From Pantoea wallisii (lineage in GTDB: Bacteria; Pseudomonadota; Gammaproteobacteria; Enterobacterales; Enterobacteriaceae), in contig NZ_MLFS01000011.1 of the NCBI RefSeq assembly GCF_002095485.1, forward strand, positions 1-64,000: DNA of 64,000 bases, in the 5' to 3' direction. The notes beneath the pieces are model-generated. The model was not told where the DNA came from and ran no database searches. It saw only the letters and a program-made list of their open reading frames with translations. The translations under genes were made by a program, and so were the position numbers. Each line of letters starts with the position of its first letter. Within the stretch, counting starts at the first letter, position 1. This document shows positions 43,230 to 52,909 of this stretch, one piece after another.

Positions 43230-45173
43230 ATGGCCACGAAAGCTTTAAACAGGAAAAAAATGAGCACCCGCACGCAAATGCTGCTGACGGGTGCCTTGAC
43301 CATTACCCTCGGCTTCACCGTTACCATCGGCGTGCTGAGCTGGCAGTCCAGCAGTGAACAGAAATCGCTGGCGGAAAACTATCTGCAGCAAATTGCACAA
43401 ACGCAGGCGCTGCAAATTCAGCAGGAACTTAGCTACGCCCGCGATGTGGCGCACAACGTGGGTCACAGCCTGATTGCTCTGCCACAAGCCGGCATTGCCG
43501 ATCGCAAAGTGGCGGACAAGCTGATGGAGTCCGCGCTGCGTGATAATCCGGACTATCTATCCATTTCCGTGACATTTGAAGAGAACGCCTTTGACGGCCG
43601 TGATGCGGAGTTCGCCACGCAGCCGAACGCCGCGCCAAAAGGGCGGTATGCGGTGTTTGTCGACCGCGATCAATCCGGCACCTTTAACATGCATCCACTG
43701 ACCTCGATCTTTACGCCAGGCCAGGGGGATTACTACCTGCTGCCGCAAAAAAGCCAGAAGGATATGCTGATTGAGCCCTACAGCTATGCCTATAACGGCG
43801 TACCGACGTTACTGACTTCCGTTGCCTCACCGATCATCAGCCAGGGCAAATTGTGGGCAGTGGTCACTTCCGATATCTCACTGGCTTCTCTGCAGGAGAA
43901 AGTTAACAAGATCAAACCCTGGGAAGGGAGCGGCTATGCGATGCTGCTCTCCAGTGCAGGTAAGGTTGTCTCCTACCCGGATAAAAGCCAAACCAGTAAA
44001 GCCTGGAAGGGTGAAACGCATAACTTCAGCAGTGCCGTTACAGAGCAGCCAGACGCGATTCTGGGGGAAGAGGGTATGGTGACGTGGCAGCCCATCGTCA
44101 TCGGTAACAGCGACCAGAAGTGGTATCTTGGCGTAGTAGCGCCAGTCAGTAAAGTGATGGCGGCGGCCCACCATCAGCTGATAAATGCCCTGATCCTGAT
44201 GGTGATTAGCATTTTGGTAGTGAGTGCGCTGCTGGGCGTGGTATTCAGCCGCAAGGTGTTGAAACCTATCGGGGGCGAGCCACTGGAGGCGACAGCCATT
44301 GCGCTGGCCGTGGCAGATGGCAAGCTGGATAATGTGATTACGCTGAAAGCGGGTGACAACAGCAGCCTGTTCTTTGCCCTGCACACGATGCAAAACCAGC
44401 TGCGTGAGATTGTAGGACAGATTCAGGACGCCAGTTCATCCGTGCGGCAGGGCGCAGGCGAGATTGCCAGCGGCAACCTCAACCTGGCCTCACGAACCGA
44501 AGAGCAGGCGGCTGCGCTGGAGCAGACCGCCGCCAGCATGGAGCAGATTACCGCAACGGTGAAGCACAATGCCGCCAACGCGCACCAGGCTACCGCGCTG
44601 ACGGACAATGCTACCCATATTGCCAGCCGGGGTGAGTCGCTGGTGGGCGAGGTCGTGCAGACCATGGCGCAGATCGATGATAGTGCGAAGAAGATTGGTG
44701 ATATCACCGCGATCATTAATAGCATTGCCTTCCAGACAAATATCCTGGCGCTGAATGCCGCCGTGGAAGCGGCGCGGGCGGGCGAACAGGGGCGCGGCTT
44801 TGCGGTGGTAGCATCTGAGGTGCGTAACCTGGCCCAGCGCAGCGCCAACGCGGTGAAAGAGATCGCGGCGCTGATAGAGGAGTCCACGCAGCGCGTCGGC
44901 AGCGGCGTACAGCTGGTGCAGGATGCAGGCCGCACCATGCAGGAGATGACACAGGCAGTGAACTCGGTTCGCACCATCATCGGTGAAATTGTCACGGCTT
45001 CCGATGAACAGGCGCGGGGTATCAGCCAGGTAACGATTGCGGTGAATGAGATGGATGGCACCACACAGCAAAACGCCGCGCTGGTACAGCAGATGTCGGC
45101 GGCCGCCAGCTCACTGGAAGATCAGGCTTCCCAGCTGGCGCATACCGTAGGTCGTTTCCGACTGAGCGCATAG
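43230..45173 (+). CDS. methyl-accepting chemotaxis protein with dCache domain
   Basis: A 647-residue chemoreceptor. A transmembrane helix ([20 protein letters not shown]) is followed by a periplasmic dCache-type sensor ([17 protein letters not shown], then [13 protein letters not shown] as the second helix), a HAMP-like linker and the signalling domain. The hairpin tip reads [20 protein letters not shown] then [17 protein letters not shown], and the methylation helices are clear ([20 protein letters not shown]). It lacks the C-terminal NWETF pentapeptide, so it relies on other receptors for CheR/CheB. The ligand is unknown. TCCAGGAGCGCC precedes the ATG. Confidence 0.92.
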   Translation: MATKALNRKKMSTRTQMLLTGALTITLGFTVTIGVLSWQSSSEQKSLAENYLQQIAQTQALQIQQELSYARDVAHNVGHSLIALPQAGIADRKVADKLMESALRDNPDYLSISVTFEENAFDGRDAEFATQPNAAPKGRYAVFVDRDQSGTFNMHPLTSIFTPGQGDYYLLPQKSQKDMLIEPYSYAYNGVPTLLTSVASPIISQGKLWAVVTSDISLASLQEKVNKIKPWEGSGYAMLLSSAGKVVSYPDKSQTSKAWKGETHNFSSAVTEQPDAILGEEGMVTWQPIVIGNSDQKWYLGVVAPVSKVMAAAHHQLINALILMVISILVVSALLGVVFSRKVLKPIGGEPLEATAIALAVADGKLDNVITLKAGDNSSLFFALHTMQNQLREIVGQIQDASSSVRQGAGEIASGNLNLASRTEEQAAALEQTAASMEQITATVKHNAANAHQATALTDNATHIASRGESLVGEVVQTMAQIDDSAKKIGDITAIINSIAFQTNILALNAAVEAARAGEQGRGFAVVASEVRNLAQRSANAVKEIAALIEESTQRVGSGVQLVQDAGRTMQEMTQAVNSVRTIIGEIVTASDEQARGISQVTIAVNEMDGTTQQNAALVQQMSAAASSLEDQASQLAHTVGRFRLSA

Positions 45174-45198
45174 TCAGCTAACCGGCAGTTTTGTTAAC

Positions 45199-45227
45199 AT
45201 CGTGGCCAGTGAGCCACGATTTTTTTT
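45199..45227 (+). terminator. intrinsic terminator after the chemoreceptor
   Basis: ATCGTGGC, a six-base loop and GCCACGAT followed by a further seven T, 25 bases after the stop: a strong rho-independent terminator. It lies just before the yjbR-type gene. Confidence 0.85.
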
Positions 45228-45240
45228 GCCGGAGCCCGTC

Positions 45241-45594
45241 ATGCACCGCCAGCAACTGTTTGCCTATATTCAGCAGCACTATCAGATTGAACCTGACTAT
45301 CCGTGGAAGCGACACAGTGATTATGCGGTGCTGCGCCATCCGCGTCACCGCAAATGGTTTGCGTTGGTATTTCCGCTGACGCGCGATAAGCTCGGCCTGC
45401 CTGACGGCCCGATCATTGATGTGATAAATATTAAAACCCGCCCGGAACAAAACGGATCGTTACGCCAACAACATGGTGTCTATCCCGCTTACCATATGAA
45501 CAAAGAGCACTGGCTCAGCCTGACGCTGGAGGAGGGCTTAGCGGATAGCGAGATCCTTGCACTGCTTGATGACAGCTTCAGCCTGACATTTTGA
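45241..45594 (+). CDS. MmcQ/YjbR-family protein
   Basis: A 117-residue small cytoplasmic protein. YPWKRHSDYAVLRHPRHRKW then FALVFPLTRD, PIIDVINIKTRPEQ and GVYPAYHMNKEHWLSLTL are the MmcQ/YjbR (CyaY-like DNA-binding fold) pattern. I start at MHRQQLF, preceded by TTGCCGGAGCCC; the track-length frame reaches back into the terminator. The function of the family is unclear; DNA binding has been suggested from structure. Confidence 0.82.
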   Translation: MHRQQLFAYIQQHYQIEPDYPWKRHSDYAVLRHPRHRKWFALVFPLTRDKLGLPDGPIIDVINIKTRPEQNGSLRQQHGVYPAYHMNKEHWLSLTLEEGLADSEILALLDDSFSLTF

Positions 45595-45622
45595 GCGGAT
45601 GATTGGAGCGAAGTTGAAACCC

Positions 45623-45648
45623 TGCCCGGTGAGCAATGCCACCGGGCA
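45623..45648. terminator. hairpin between convergent yjbR-type and cytochrome genes
   Basis: TGCCCGGTG, an eight-base loop and CACCGGGCA form a 9-bp perfect stem; TAAAACTG follows on the plus strand. It sits 15 bases before the cytochrome b561 stop. Confidence 0.5.
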
Positions 45649-45663
45649 TAAAACTGTCCGGCA

Positions 45664-46203
45664 CTACCGTGAACGACGCGATGGCATCATGCGCAGCAAC
45701 GTGTTGTCTTTGAACAGATAGTGATGTGCCAGCGCCGCAGCGGCGTGAAGGCCAATCAGCCAGTAGCCATAGGGCGCCAGCGTTTCATGCCAGTCGCTCA
45801 GCGTATCGGAGAAGTCCGGATCGGGATTCGCGCTGACGGGCATAGGAATACCAAAAATCCACCAGGTGCGGCCGAGATAAAAGCGTGAAAGAATGCCCAG
45901 CACAGGCAGCACGATAAAGAACAGGTAGATCGCCAGGTGCGTCAGATGCGCGAGACCGGTTTGCCAGTGCGGCGGTTGAGGTTCAATCTTCGGGCTACGG
46001 TGGCGGAAACGCAGCGTAATGCGTGACAGCATCAAAACCAGCACACAGCTACCGGCGCTGAAGTGCCCAATGATCATGGCAAAGCCCTGCCAGGATCCGC
46101 GCGTTGCCAGCCCACGAAACTCCATAGTGCAATAAGCCGTCGCCACCAGCACGAAAGTCAGCCAGTGAAGCCAAATCTGCGAAGGGGCGTATTTGTTGCT
46201 CAT
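45664..46203 (-). CDS. cytochrome b561 family protein
   Basis: A 179-residue four-helix membrane cytochrome (CybB/YodB type). Haem-ligand histidine positions are visible in SQIWLHWLTFVLV, MIIGHFSAGSCVL, TGLAHLTHLAIYL and HAAAALAHHYLFKDNTLLRM. These proteins carry electrons from quinol, for example from superoxide. I start at MSNKYAPSQIW (46203); the TTG six bases earlier is unlikely. No partner gene adjoins it. Confidence 0.85.
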   Translation of the reverse strand: MSNKYAPSQIWLHWLTFVLVATAYCTMEFRGLATRGSWQGFAMIIGHFSAGSCVLVLMLSRITLRFRHRSPKIEPQPPHWQTGLAHLTHLAIYLFFIVLPVLGILSRFYLGRTWWIFGIPMPVSANPDPDFSDTLSDWHETLAPYGYWLIGLHAAAALAHHYLFKDNTLLRMMPSRRSR

Positions 46204-46293
46204 ACTCAATCCGTAAAATGCGAAGCGGGAACGCTAACATATCGCGAAATCGGCCGATCGCATTCATCTTTTGCCACATCGTCGGACAAATAT

Positions 46294-46788
46294 TCAGGCT
46301 TGCGATTCACTGGCTTGCAACAAAATACGCAGCAGTTCAACCAGCTGCTGCTGCTGCTGCTTGTTCAGTACCGCGAGAAATGTATTCTGTACCTGAGTAT
46401 GTCTCTGCAGCGCCTGCTCAATCTTCTCCAGCCCTGAGGGCGTCAGCGCCACCAGCATGCTGCGTTTATCCTCCGCGGCGGCCACGCGCGCGATGGAACC
46501 GACCTCTTCCAGGCGGTTAAGACGGTTAGTCATCGCGCCTGATGTGATGAGTAAGGCCTGGTAAAGCTGCGTAGGCGAAAGACAATAGGGCGCGCCGGCG
46601 CGCCGCAGTGTCGCCAGAACATCAAACTCCCCCTCGCGGAAGCCAAAGGGGGCCAGCGCCTCAGCACGGGCGGCTGTCAGCTGCTTCATAATGCGCAGCA
46701 TACGGCCGGTAATCGCCATCGAAGAGGCATCCAGCTCGGGCATGGCCTCTGCCCACTGCCTGACTACAAAATCTATATGATCGGTCAT
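46294..46788 (-). CDS. MarR-family transcriptional regulator
   Basis: A 164-residue regulator with the MarR winged helix (FREGEFDVLATLRRAGAPYC then LSPTQLYQALLITSGAMTNR), the wing (SIARVAAAEDKRSMLVALTP) and a C-terminal dimer helix with a QQQQQ stretch. ACCGGAGAGATC precedes the ATG. It is divergent from an MFS exporter, and a perfect 26-bp palindrome near the exporter start is its likely operator. Such repressors open on binding small phenolics or drugs; the inducer is unknown. Confidence 0.88.
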   Translation of the reverse strand: MTDHIDFVVRQWAEAMPELDASSMAITGRMLRIMKQLTAARAEALAPFGFREGEFDVLATLRRAGAPYCLSPTQLYQALLITSGAMTNRLNRLEEVGSIARVAAAEDKRSMLVALTPSGLEKIEQALQRHTQVQNTFLAVLNKQQQQQLVELLRILLQASESQA

Positions 46789-46897
46789 GATCTCTCCGGT
46801 TATTCAGCGGCATCGCCGGTTGCAGGTAATACCCTACGGCACTGTATGCGGCTCTGCCCATTTGTTGCTTTGTGCGCAGCGGCTTTCACGCGCCGCG

Positions 46898-46923
46898 AAA
46901 GTATCTTAACGTTAAGATACTTT
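46898..46923. promoter_or_regulatory. perfect 26-bp palindrome, probable MarR operator
   Basis: AAAGTATCTTAAC is immediately followed by its exact reverse complement. It lies 20 bases before the exporter start and 110 bases before the marR-type start. MarR operators commonly have a TATCTT-n-AAGATA core, which is present here, so the match is strong. Confidence 0.75.
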
Positions 46924-46943
46924 ATAGCGTAAGGATTAGCCTG

Positions 46944-48092
46944 ATGAAGCGTATTTTACCTGCCAGCGTATTTGCCGTTCTGGTTTTTCTCGTGGCGCTC
47001 AACCTGCGTCCGGTGATGGCGGCTATCGGACCGCTGTATCCGCTGTTGCAGCATGACGCGCAGCTCAGCGCGACGCAGCTGAGCCTGTTAACGACGCTAC
47101 CGGTAATCATGATGGGCCTGGCTGCGCTGGCAGGCCCGGTTCTGCTCCGCACGCTGGGCGAAGCGCGAGGCGTCGCCGCCGGCCTGATGTTACTGATCGT
47201 AGCCTGTGCGATACGCGGGTTGACGCACTCAGTCGCCGGGTTAATGAGCAGTGCGCTGATAGCCGGCAGCGGGATTGGGTTGATTCAGGCAGTTATGCCA
47301 GCATTGATTAAGCGTCACTACGGCACCAGGGCCGGCACGCTGATGGCGTTGTTCACCACGGGCATTATGGCGGGTGCTGCAATAGCCGCCGCCAGCTCCG
47401 CGCCGCTGGCAGAACACAGCGGATTAGCGATGGCGCTGGCTATACCGGTGTTGCCCGCGTTAGTGGCACTCGCCTTATGGCTGTGGGCAGTACGTGCGCC
47501 TGCGCCTGCGCAAAATCGTACGTGGCCTCAAATAGTGCGATGCCAGCGCGCCTGGTGGCTAATGGTGTTCTTCGGTATCGGCACCGGTGCCTATACGCTG
47601 GTGCTGGCGTGGTTACCCCCGTTTTACATGCAGCAGGGCTGGCAGCCTCAGCAAAGCGGTTATGTGCTGGGTGCGTTAACGCTGGTTGAGGTGGTTGCGG
47701 GATTTATTTTGTCGGCGCTGATTCACCGTTTTCGCGATCGCCGCTATCCATTAATTGCCGTATTGACGATGATATTACTGGGTTTGATCGCGTTAATCAG
47801 CCTGGGCGGTTCATACGCGGCACTGCCAACGTTGCTGCTGGGATTGGGGATTGGCGCGCTGTTCCCGCTTTCGCTGATTGTCACGCTTGATCACGCCCAT
47901 TCGCCGGAAGAGGCCGGAACGCTGCTCTCATTTGTGCAGGGGGGCGGCTATTTACTGGCCGCCGTGATGCCGCTGATGGCGGGGATCGTGCGCGACCGTG
48001 CTGAATCACTCGACACCGCCTGGATGATAATGGCCGCAGGTATTGTCGTGCTGATGGTGATGGCGCTGCGTTTTAAACCGCAGCAGGCATGA
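46944..48092 (+). CDS. CynX/NimT-family MFS transporter
   Basis: A 382-residue MFS protein with 12 predicted helices. Family-type blocks are FLVALNLRPVMAAIGPLYPL, LTTLPVIMMGLAALAGPVLL, GIGLIQAVMPALIKRHYGTR and LSFVQGGGYLLAAVMPLMAG, matching the CynX/YeaN (NimT) group of cyanate and nitroimidazole exporters. I start at MKRILPASVFAVLVF (46944). It is divergent from MarR, with a perfect operator in between, so it is probably inducible by the MarR ligand. Confidence 0.85.
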   Translation: MKRILPASVFAVLVFLVALNLRPVMAAIGPLYPLLQHDAQLSATQLSLLTTLPVIMMGLAALAGPVLLRTLGEARGVAAGLMLLIVACAIRGLTHSVAGLMSSALIAGSGIGLIQAVMPALIKRHYGTRAGTLMALFTTGIMAGAAIAAASSAPLAEHSGLAMALAIPVLPALVALALWLWAVRAPAPAQNRTWPQIVRCQRAWWLMVFFGIGTGAYTLVLAWLPPFYMQQGWQPQQSGYVLGALTLVEVVAGFILSALIHRFRDRRYPLIAVLTMILLGLIALISLGGSYAALPTLLLGLGIGALFPLSLIVTLDHAHSPEEAGTLLSFVQGGGYLLAAVMPLMAGIVRDRAESLDTAWMIMAAGIVVLMVMALRFKPQQA

Positions 48093-48157
48093 TGCGCAGA
48101 AACCTGTTTATCACGACTTAACGATGAAAATGACGACCGATCAACAAAGGAGAGACG

Positions 48158-48586
48158 ATGTCACCGCAGATTGGCGTGGGTGTATTAGTGTTTCGGAATG
48201 GAAAAGTGCTGCTGGGGCGGCGCAAAGGCAGCCACGGGGCGGGCGACTGGTCTGCGCCTGGCGGGCATCTGGAGTTTGGTGAATCGCCTGAAGCCTGCGC
48301 ACAGCGTGAAGTGCTGGAGGAGACCGGCCTGCAAATTAACGGCCTGAGCCACGGCGCGTTTGTCAGCGATATCTTTCCGGAGGTGAATAAACACTACATT
48401 ACGCTGTTCATGGTTGCGCATGAGATTAGGGGTGAACCCCAGCGGCTGGAGCCGGAGAAGTGCGAAGGCTGGCAGTGGTTCGCGCCGGATGCGCTGCCCG
48501 AACCTCTGTTTGCGCCACTGCGCAGCTGGATTACGCGTGACGGCCTGGCCGCTCTACAGGATCTGGCGCGGCAGCGCGGGCAGTAA
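48158..48586 (+). CDS. Nudix hydrolase
   Basis: A 142-residue Nudix protein. The catalytic box is complete: GHLEFGESPEACAQREVLEE followed by TGL, fitting G-x5-E-x7-R-E-U-x-E-E-x-G-U. The N-terminus (PQIGVGVLVFRNGKVLLGRR) resembles MutT/NUDT15-type enzymes acting on nucleotide triphosphates. It ends before the convergent SDR gene. AAAGGAGAGACG precedes the ATG. The substrate is not predictable. Confidence 0.88.
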   Translation: MSPQIGVGVLVFRNGKVLLGRRKGSHGAGDWSAPGGHLEFGESPEACAQREVLEETGLQINGLSHGAFVSDIFPEVNKHYITLFMVAHEIRGEPQRLEPEKCEGWQWFAPDALPEPLFAPLRSWITRDGLAALQDLARQRGQ

Positions 48587-48643
48587 TGCCCGGCCGGCTC
48601 CGCTCGCGCTTATCTCCATACCCGCAAAGCCGCTGACTCCGCA

Positions 48644-49390
48644 TTAGCGGGGCTGCGCCATCAGTAGCTCTGCGTCATCGCCTGCGGGAGTGCGCATCGG
48701 CGTGCTGGCATCGGTTGCTGCCAGCCAGATAGCCGCCGCAACCTGCTCCGCTGTCGTGGTCGGCTGTGGCTGATGCATTCCGCCCATCACTTGCTCAAGC
48801 AGTGGCTGGTAAGCATCCGGCAGCGCGTTCTCCATGCGCGGTGCAGCATTTTTACCAAAGTCAGTGGTGGGCGCAAGACCCGGTAGCACCAGCTTTACCG
48901 CAATGTTGAACGGCTGCAGTTCAAGCGCCAGCGACTCGGTGAACGCGTTAACCGCAGCCTTACTGGCGGTATAGACCGCCAGCAGCGGCAGTGATTTCAA
49001 CGTTACCGTCGAAGTCACATTGATAATGGTGCCGTTTTTCCTCGCGCGAAACTGCGGCAGCACCGCCTGGGTCAGCGCTATCGTCCCCAGCGTATTGGTC
49101 TCAAACACCTCGCGCACGGTGGATATCGGCGTGCCCTCCAGTGATGACAACAGGCCAATGCCGGCATTATTCACCAGTACATCAATTTCGCCCGCACTGG
49201 CCAGCGCCTGTTTAATGCTCTCTGCATCGCTGACATCCAGCGCCAGTAACCGCAAATGGTCGGAAACCGGAAACAGTTCAGGGTTGGGCGTGCGCATAGT
49301 GGCGATGACATTCCAGCCGCGTTCAAGAAAATAGTGTGCAGTGGCGTGACCAAAGCCGGAGGAACAGCCGGTAATAAGGATGGTTTTCAT
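48644..49390 (-). CDS. classical SDR-family oxidoreductase
   Basis: A 248-residue short-chain dehydrogenase. The cofactor motif is MKTILITGCSSGFGHATAHY (T-G-x3-G-x-G), NNAG is present (VLVNNAGIGLL), and the catalytic Ser-Tyr-Lys are seen as NVTSTVTLKS and YTASKAAVNAFTESLA. I start at 49390, which has GCAGGAG nearby. It is divergent from the disrupted AraC gene at 49491, a common pairing of SDR and cupin-AraC regulator. The substrate is unknown. Confidence 0.88.
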   Translation of the reverse strand: MKTILITGCSSGFGHATAHYFLERGWNVIATMRTPNPELFPVSDHLRLLALDVSDAESIKQALASAGEIDVLVNNAGIGLLSSLEGTPISTVREVFETNTLGTIALTQAVLPQFRARKNGTIINVTSTVTLKSLPLLAVYTASKAAVNAFTESLALELQPFNIAVKLVLPGLAPTTDFGKNAAPRMENALPDAYQPLLEQVMGGMHQPQPTTTAEQVAAAIWLAATDASTPMRTPAGDDAELLMAQPR

Positions 49391-49490
49391 GTTAACTCCT
49401 GCGTTGCAGTGGATAGAGCATTCACTATAAAGTGGCGTAACCGGACTCACTACAATACAAAGTCCAGGTTTCATTCGCAGGAGTCCACAA

Positions 49491-50383
49491 TGATCGATCC
49501 GCTTGCCGAAATCGTCTCGCTGCTGCAGCCGCAGGCGGCTTTCTCTAAACGTGCGCGTGCCAATGGACGCTGGCGCGTTTCGCGCAGTGAAACCGGGCAG
49601 CCGTTTTATTGTCTGGTGCTGGCGGGAAGCAGTCAGCTAACACTAAAGGGCTATGCGCCTGTCACGCTCGAACAGGGGGATTTCGTATTGATCCCGGCTG
49701 CGTGGGAGTTTGCTATGAGCAGCGCGACGCCACCGGCAGCGAACGTGCCAGATGCCGTACCGCACATGCTCGCGCCAGGAGATGTCTGGATAGCGAACAG
49801 GATCAGCCCTTTGAGGTCGAGACCCTGATTGGCTATTGCCAGTTTGGTGCGCCAGACGCAGGTTGATAGTTTCACTGCTGCCGCAGTTTATCCATGTGCG
49901 CGGAGCGTCCCGGCTTACCACGCTGGTGCAACTGGTGATGGAGGAGTGCCGCGCGCAGCGTCCGGCACGCCAGATCGTGCTGGCGCGGTTACTTGAGCTG
50001 CTACTCATTGATGCGTTGCGGTCGCTGGCGGATGACAGGGCTGCCCGGGCGTCATGCGTGGCCTGGCAGACGATCGCCTGGCCGCAGCCATTCGTGCGAT
50101 ACATCAGCATCCGGCGCATACGTGGACGGTTGTTGAGCTGGCAAAGTGTGCGGCGCTGTCACGATCAGCTTTTTTTGTGCGTTTTCGCGCCGCGCTGGGG
50201 TTGTCGCCAATGGAGTATCTGCTGAACTGGCGTATGGCCTTAGCTAAAGATCTGCTGCGCAGTGCACACTTAAGCGTTGCCGAAGTGGCGGAGCAGGTGG
50301 GTTACCGCTCCGCCAGTGCCTTTAGCGTGGCGTTTACTCGTTACGCAGGGCTGTCACCCACCGGGTTTGCCGCAGGAACGTGA
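49491..50383 (+). pseudogene. cupin-type AraC-family regulator, three frameshifts
   Basis: A regulator with an N-terminal AraC cupin (LAGSSQLTLKGYAPVTLEQG then DFVLIPAAWEFAMSS) and a C-terminal double helix-turn-helix (WTVVELAKCAALSRSAFFVR, SVAEVAEQVGYRSASAFSVA, ending in GLSPTGFAAGT). As read, the frame breaks three times, near 49788, 49860 and 50040. Each break can be fixed by one extra G: in WDSEQDQPFEVE, in PDAGLIVSLLPQF and in GVMRGLADDRLAAAI. I therefore suspect sequencing deletions, but three in one gene leave open a real pseudogene. It is divergent from the SDR gene and its probable regulator. Confidence 0.65.
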
Positions 50384-50385
50384 CG

Positions 50386-51186
50386 TTAACGTTTCGCCAT
50401 CTGCTCAGACTGTTCACGGTTTTTATGACCCGCGGACGCCAGCTCATCATTAAATTGCGCCACCAGAACGGAAAATGTCTCTTCGGCTTTCAGGCGGTAG
50501 AGCTGTTCTGAGGGGTGAATGCAATCCGGCGACATCAGCGACTGCCAGTTATCCATTTTCAGGATGCGTTGATACTGGCGCGCCAGCGGAACCGACTCCG
50601 CTTTTGCCAGGGCATCAAGTTTGGCGACATAAGGTGCCACGTTCCACTTTTCAGCACGACCGCAAATCGGATGCGGCTCCTGCAGTATCACCTGCTTACC
50701 CTCTTCGCGGGCAATGGTAATTAGCTGCGTCATAACCTGGGTATATTTTTCAGGGCTAACCTGATAATCCTTCTCTATATCGCGAAAATGGAAGTGGCGC
50801 GCGTCATTGGTCGCAAAGTTCAACAGAATGATTTTCGCCGGCGAGTTATGCATCTCTTCGCGCCAGCTTTTGTTTTTCTTGTAAAAATATTTTGGATTTA
50901 ACAGGTCCATCGCCTGAGACGAGGAGGCGCCTTTATTTACCACGCGGATACCGCTGCCGTACTTATCGGCCAGCCAATTGTTAATCAGAGCAATCTCATT
51001 GTCTTTAATGTAGATTGCCCGCAATTTGCCATTCTCCCGTATCGCCATCGCGCCGCGCGTACTGGAACCACCATATGCCTCAATAATAAAGTCATCGCTG
51101 GGTTTAGGGGGTTCTGCTATCGCTGTTTGCTGCATAACGATTGCTGTTATCAGTAAGGTTACGACGCGCGTGAAAACCTGAAGCAT
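50386..51186 (-). CDS. exported SGNH-hydrolase-fold protein
   Basis: A 266-residue protein with a signal peptide (AIVMQQTAIA). SGNH blocks are visible: IIEAYGGSSTRGA (Ser nucleophile), VNKGASSSQAM (Gly), ILLNFATNDAR (Asn) and MSPDCIHPSEQLY (Asp-x-x-His). Such proteins are periplasmic esterases, acyl transferases or deacetylases of surface glycans. I start at the ATG at 51186, with AAGGCGG 11 bases upstream. It is divergent from an acyltransferase-3 gene, so the two may modify the same polymer. Confidence 0.8.
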   Translation of the reverse strand: MLQVFTRVVTLLITAIVMQQTAIAEPPKPSDDFIIEAYGGSSTRGAMAIRENGKLRAIYIKDNEIALINNWLADKYGSGIRVVNKGASSSQAMDLLNPKYFYKKNKSWREEMHNSPAKIILLNFATNDARHFHFRDIEKDYQVSPEKYTQVMTQLITIAREEGKQVILQEPHPICGRAEKWNVAPYVAKLDALAKAESVPLARQYQRILKMDNWQSLMSPDCIHPSEQLYRLKAEETFSVLVAQFNDELASAGHKNREQSEQMAKR

Positions 51187-51761
51187 GACAAAATCCCGCC
51201 TTTTAGACACTCAATGTTACGTGAAATACCGGTTATTAACCGTCAGGCTGTAACTTTAACAGGCAGCAATGCAGGGTCACAATCCTAAAGCCACTGTAGC
51301 GCTGCAAAATTAGGGTAACTCTGAAGAAACAGGCCGAAATGGCAGGGATTTCGCAGAAAATCAGCAAGTTTTATATTTATGGCTAAGGGGTAATCAGCAC
51401 AGGTTTCGGCAAAAAAATCTGCGTGCTGCGCTTATTCACTACCGTAAGGCCGGTAAAGTTAACCATCACACTAATCAGTTTCTCCGATAATGATGCAGCG
51501 CAAAAAGCAATCAAGTGATTGTATTGGCTGAGCAATCTCTGAGCGCTAACAAATTTTGACCGGGTATCCATATTATTTTAATTAAACATTCAATCGGATA
51601 ATTCGTACTCCTTAATTAAAAGATCGCTGCATGGTTACACTTTTTACACTATGGCAAAATTCCTAATAATTTCTAAACGCAATGTATACGGAATTTTCTG
51701 GTGTTACTATCCCCCTTGTCTGGCCTACTCTCGGGCTACAATTCATTTCAAGGTGTGCGAC
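51187..51761. other. intergenic region between SGNH and acyltransferase genes
   Basis: 575 bases. A frame at 51383-51571 on the minus strand (62 residues, ending STQIFLPKPVLITP) has no ribosome site or recognisable family, so I leave it uncalled. The 51590-51660 stretch is AT-rich with TTAATTAAAAGATCG and probably holds the acyltransferase promoter. Nothing else is clear. Confidence 0.35.
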
Positions 51762-52889
51762 GTGAAAACACAATCCTTTTTATCCAGCCGAAATATCGGT
51801 CTGGATCTGTTGCGTGCCGGGTTAATTCTGGAAGGGGTGCTATTACACGCCTCGCGGAGCTTGCCCGGCGAGAATGGCTGGTATTATGTGGCGCAACGCG
51901 ATCCCTCTGAGATATTTACGGCGTTGTTGAGTATGTTTCATACCTTCAGGATGGAAGTATTCTTCTTTCTCTCAGGAATGTTTTCGGCGTTGATTATTCT
52001 GCGTAAAGGGCAGAAGTTCTTTACCGATAACCGCCGCAAGCGCGTGTTTATCCCGCTAATTTCGGCCTATATATTTATTCCGCCGCTGATGTATTTCATC
52101 GCCGGACAGATCAATAATGCGCCGTATACGCTGACGGGCTGGTTAAACAGCTATACCATGATGCATCACCTGTGGTTCCTCGTCTCGTTAACGGTGATGT
52201 CTCTGGTTATTCCTGGACCGTTTTATCACTGGAGCGCACGTCAGCTGGGCAAAATGTCACTGCCGATGTTAATTGCCACGCTTGTGATTCTGGGCAATGC
52301 CTGCTTTGTACTGAAATTCGTGGTGAAAGGTCGCGGCGAGTTCGTCGAGCTGATCCCCATTACGCTGCGATTTATGGTGTACTACACTGCAGGTTTTGCG
52401 CTGTACGTTAACCGGGAAAAAATCGCCCGTTATGCTAACAGTAAGCTGATGAATGGCTGGCTGATTGGCGCACTGGTGCTGGCAGTATGGGCAACGTGCT
52501 GGTATGTGGCGCACAACCATATCAATGGCGTGGTGAAGTATGTCCCGGTGATGATCGGTAGCGTACTGTCAGCGATGCTGTCGTACTGGCTGGTGTTTAC
52601 CTTCGAGCGCATTAAGGTAAAAGAGAACCGCATTTTAACCGCCATCGTGGATTCGGCTCTGATCATCTACCTGCTGCACTATCCGGTTGTGGTGAGCTTC
52701 TCGTGGCTGCTGGATGTCTGGCTGCCTGACAATCTTTCGGTACTGTATGTGCTGCTCGATTTTGCCATCGGTATCGCGCTCAGCGCAGTATGCTACACGC
52801 TGGTTAAGCGCTCACGCTTTGCCTCATTCATGTTTGGTCTCAAGCCAAAAGAGAAGAAAGAAGCCGTGCCGGTAGAGGCTCGTCTGTAA
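51762..52889 (+). CDS. acyltransferase-3 family (OpgC/OafA-like) membrane protein
   Basis: A 375-residue protein with 10 or more predicted helices. It fits acyltransferase family 3: N-terminal GLDLLRAGLILEGVLLHASR with R-A and H in the first helix, FRMEVFFFLSGMFSALIILR, the KRVFIPLIS loop and LLHYPVVVSFSWLLDVW. It resembles OpgC, which succinylates osmoregulated glucans; other members O-acetylate LPS or exopolysaccharide. I take GTG at 51762 (KTQSFLSSRNIG), preceded by CAAGGTGTGC, since the longer frame has no membrane-like or family sequence. A terminator follows closely. Confidence 0.82.
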   Translation: MKTQSFLSSRNIGLDLLRAGLILEGVLLHASRSLPGENGWYYVAQRDPSEIFTALLSMFHTFRMEVFFFLSGMFSALIILRKGQKFFTDNRRKRVFIPLISAYIFIPPLMYFIAGQINNAPYTLTGWLNSYTMMHHLWFLVSLTVMSLVIPGPFYHWSARQLGKMSLPMLIATLVILGNACFVLKFVVKGRGEFVELIPITLRFMVYYTAGFALYVNREKIARYANSKLMNGWLIGALVLAVWATCWYVAHNHINGVVKYVPVMIGSVLSAMLSYWLVFTFERIKVKENRILTAIVDSALIIYLLHYPVVVSFSWLLDVWLPDNLSVLYVLLDFAIGIALSAVCYTLVKRSRFASFMFGLKPKEKKEAVPVEARL

Positions 52890-52909
52890 ATTTCACGTTA
52901 ACTTTTTAA

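Noticed and set aside
46342-46361. A CTG trinucleotide run in the MarR gene as an unstable repeat
   Set aside because: It encodes a normal Gln stretch near the C-terminal dimer helix; about six units is too short to suggest variation.
51383-51571. A 62-codon minus-strand frame between the SGNH and acyltransferase genes
   Set aside because: No ribosome site, no recognisable family, and chance length for an AT-rich gap.
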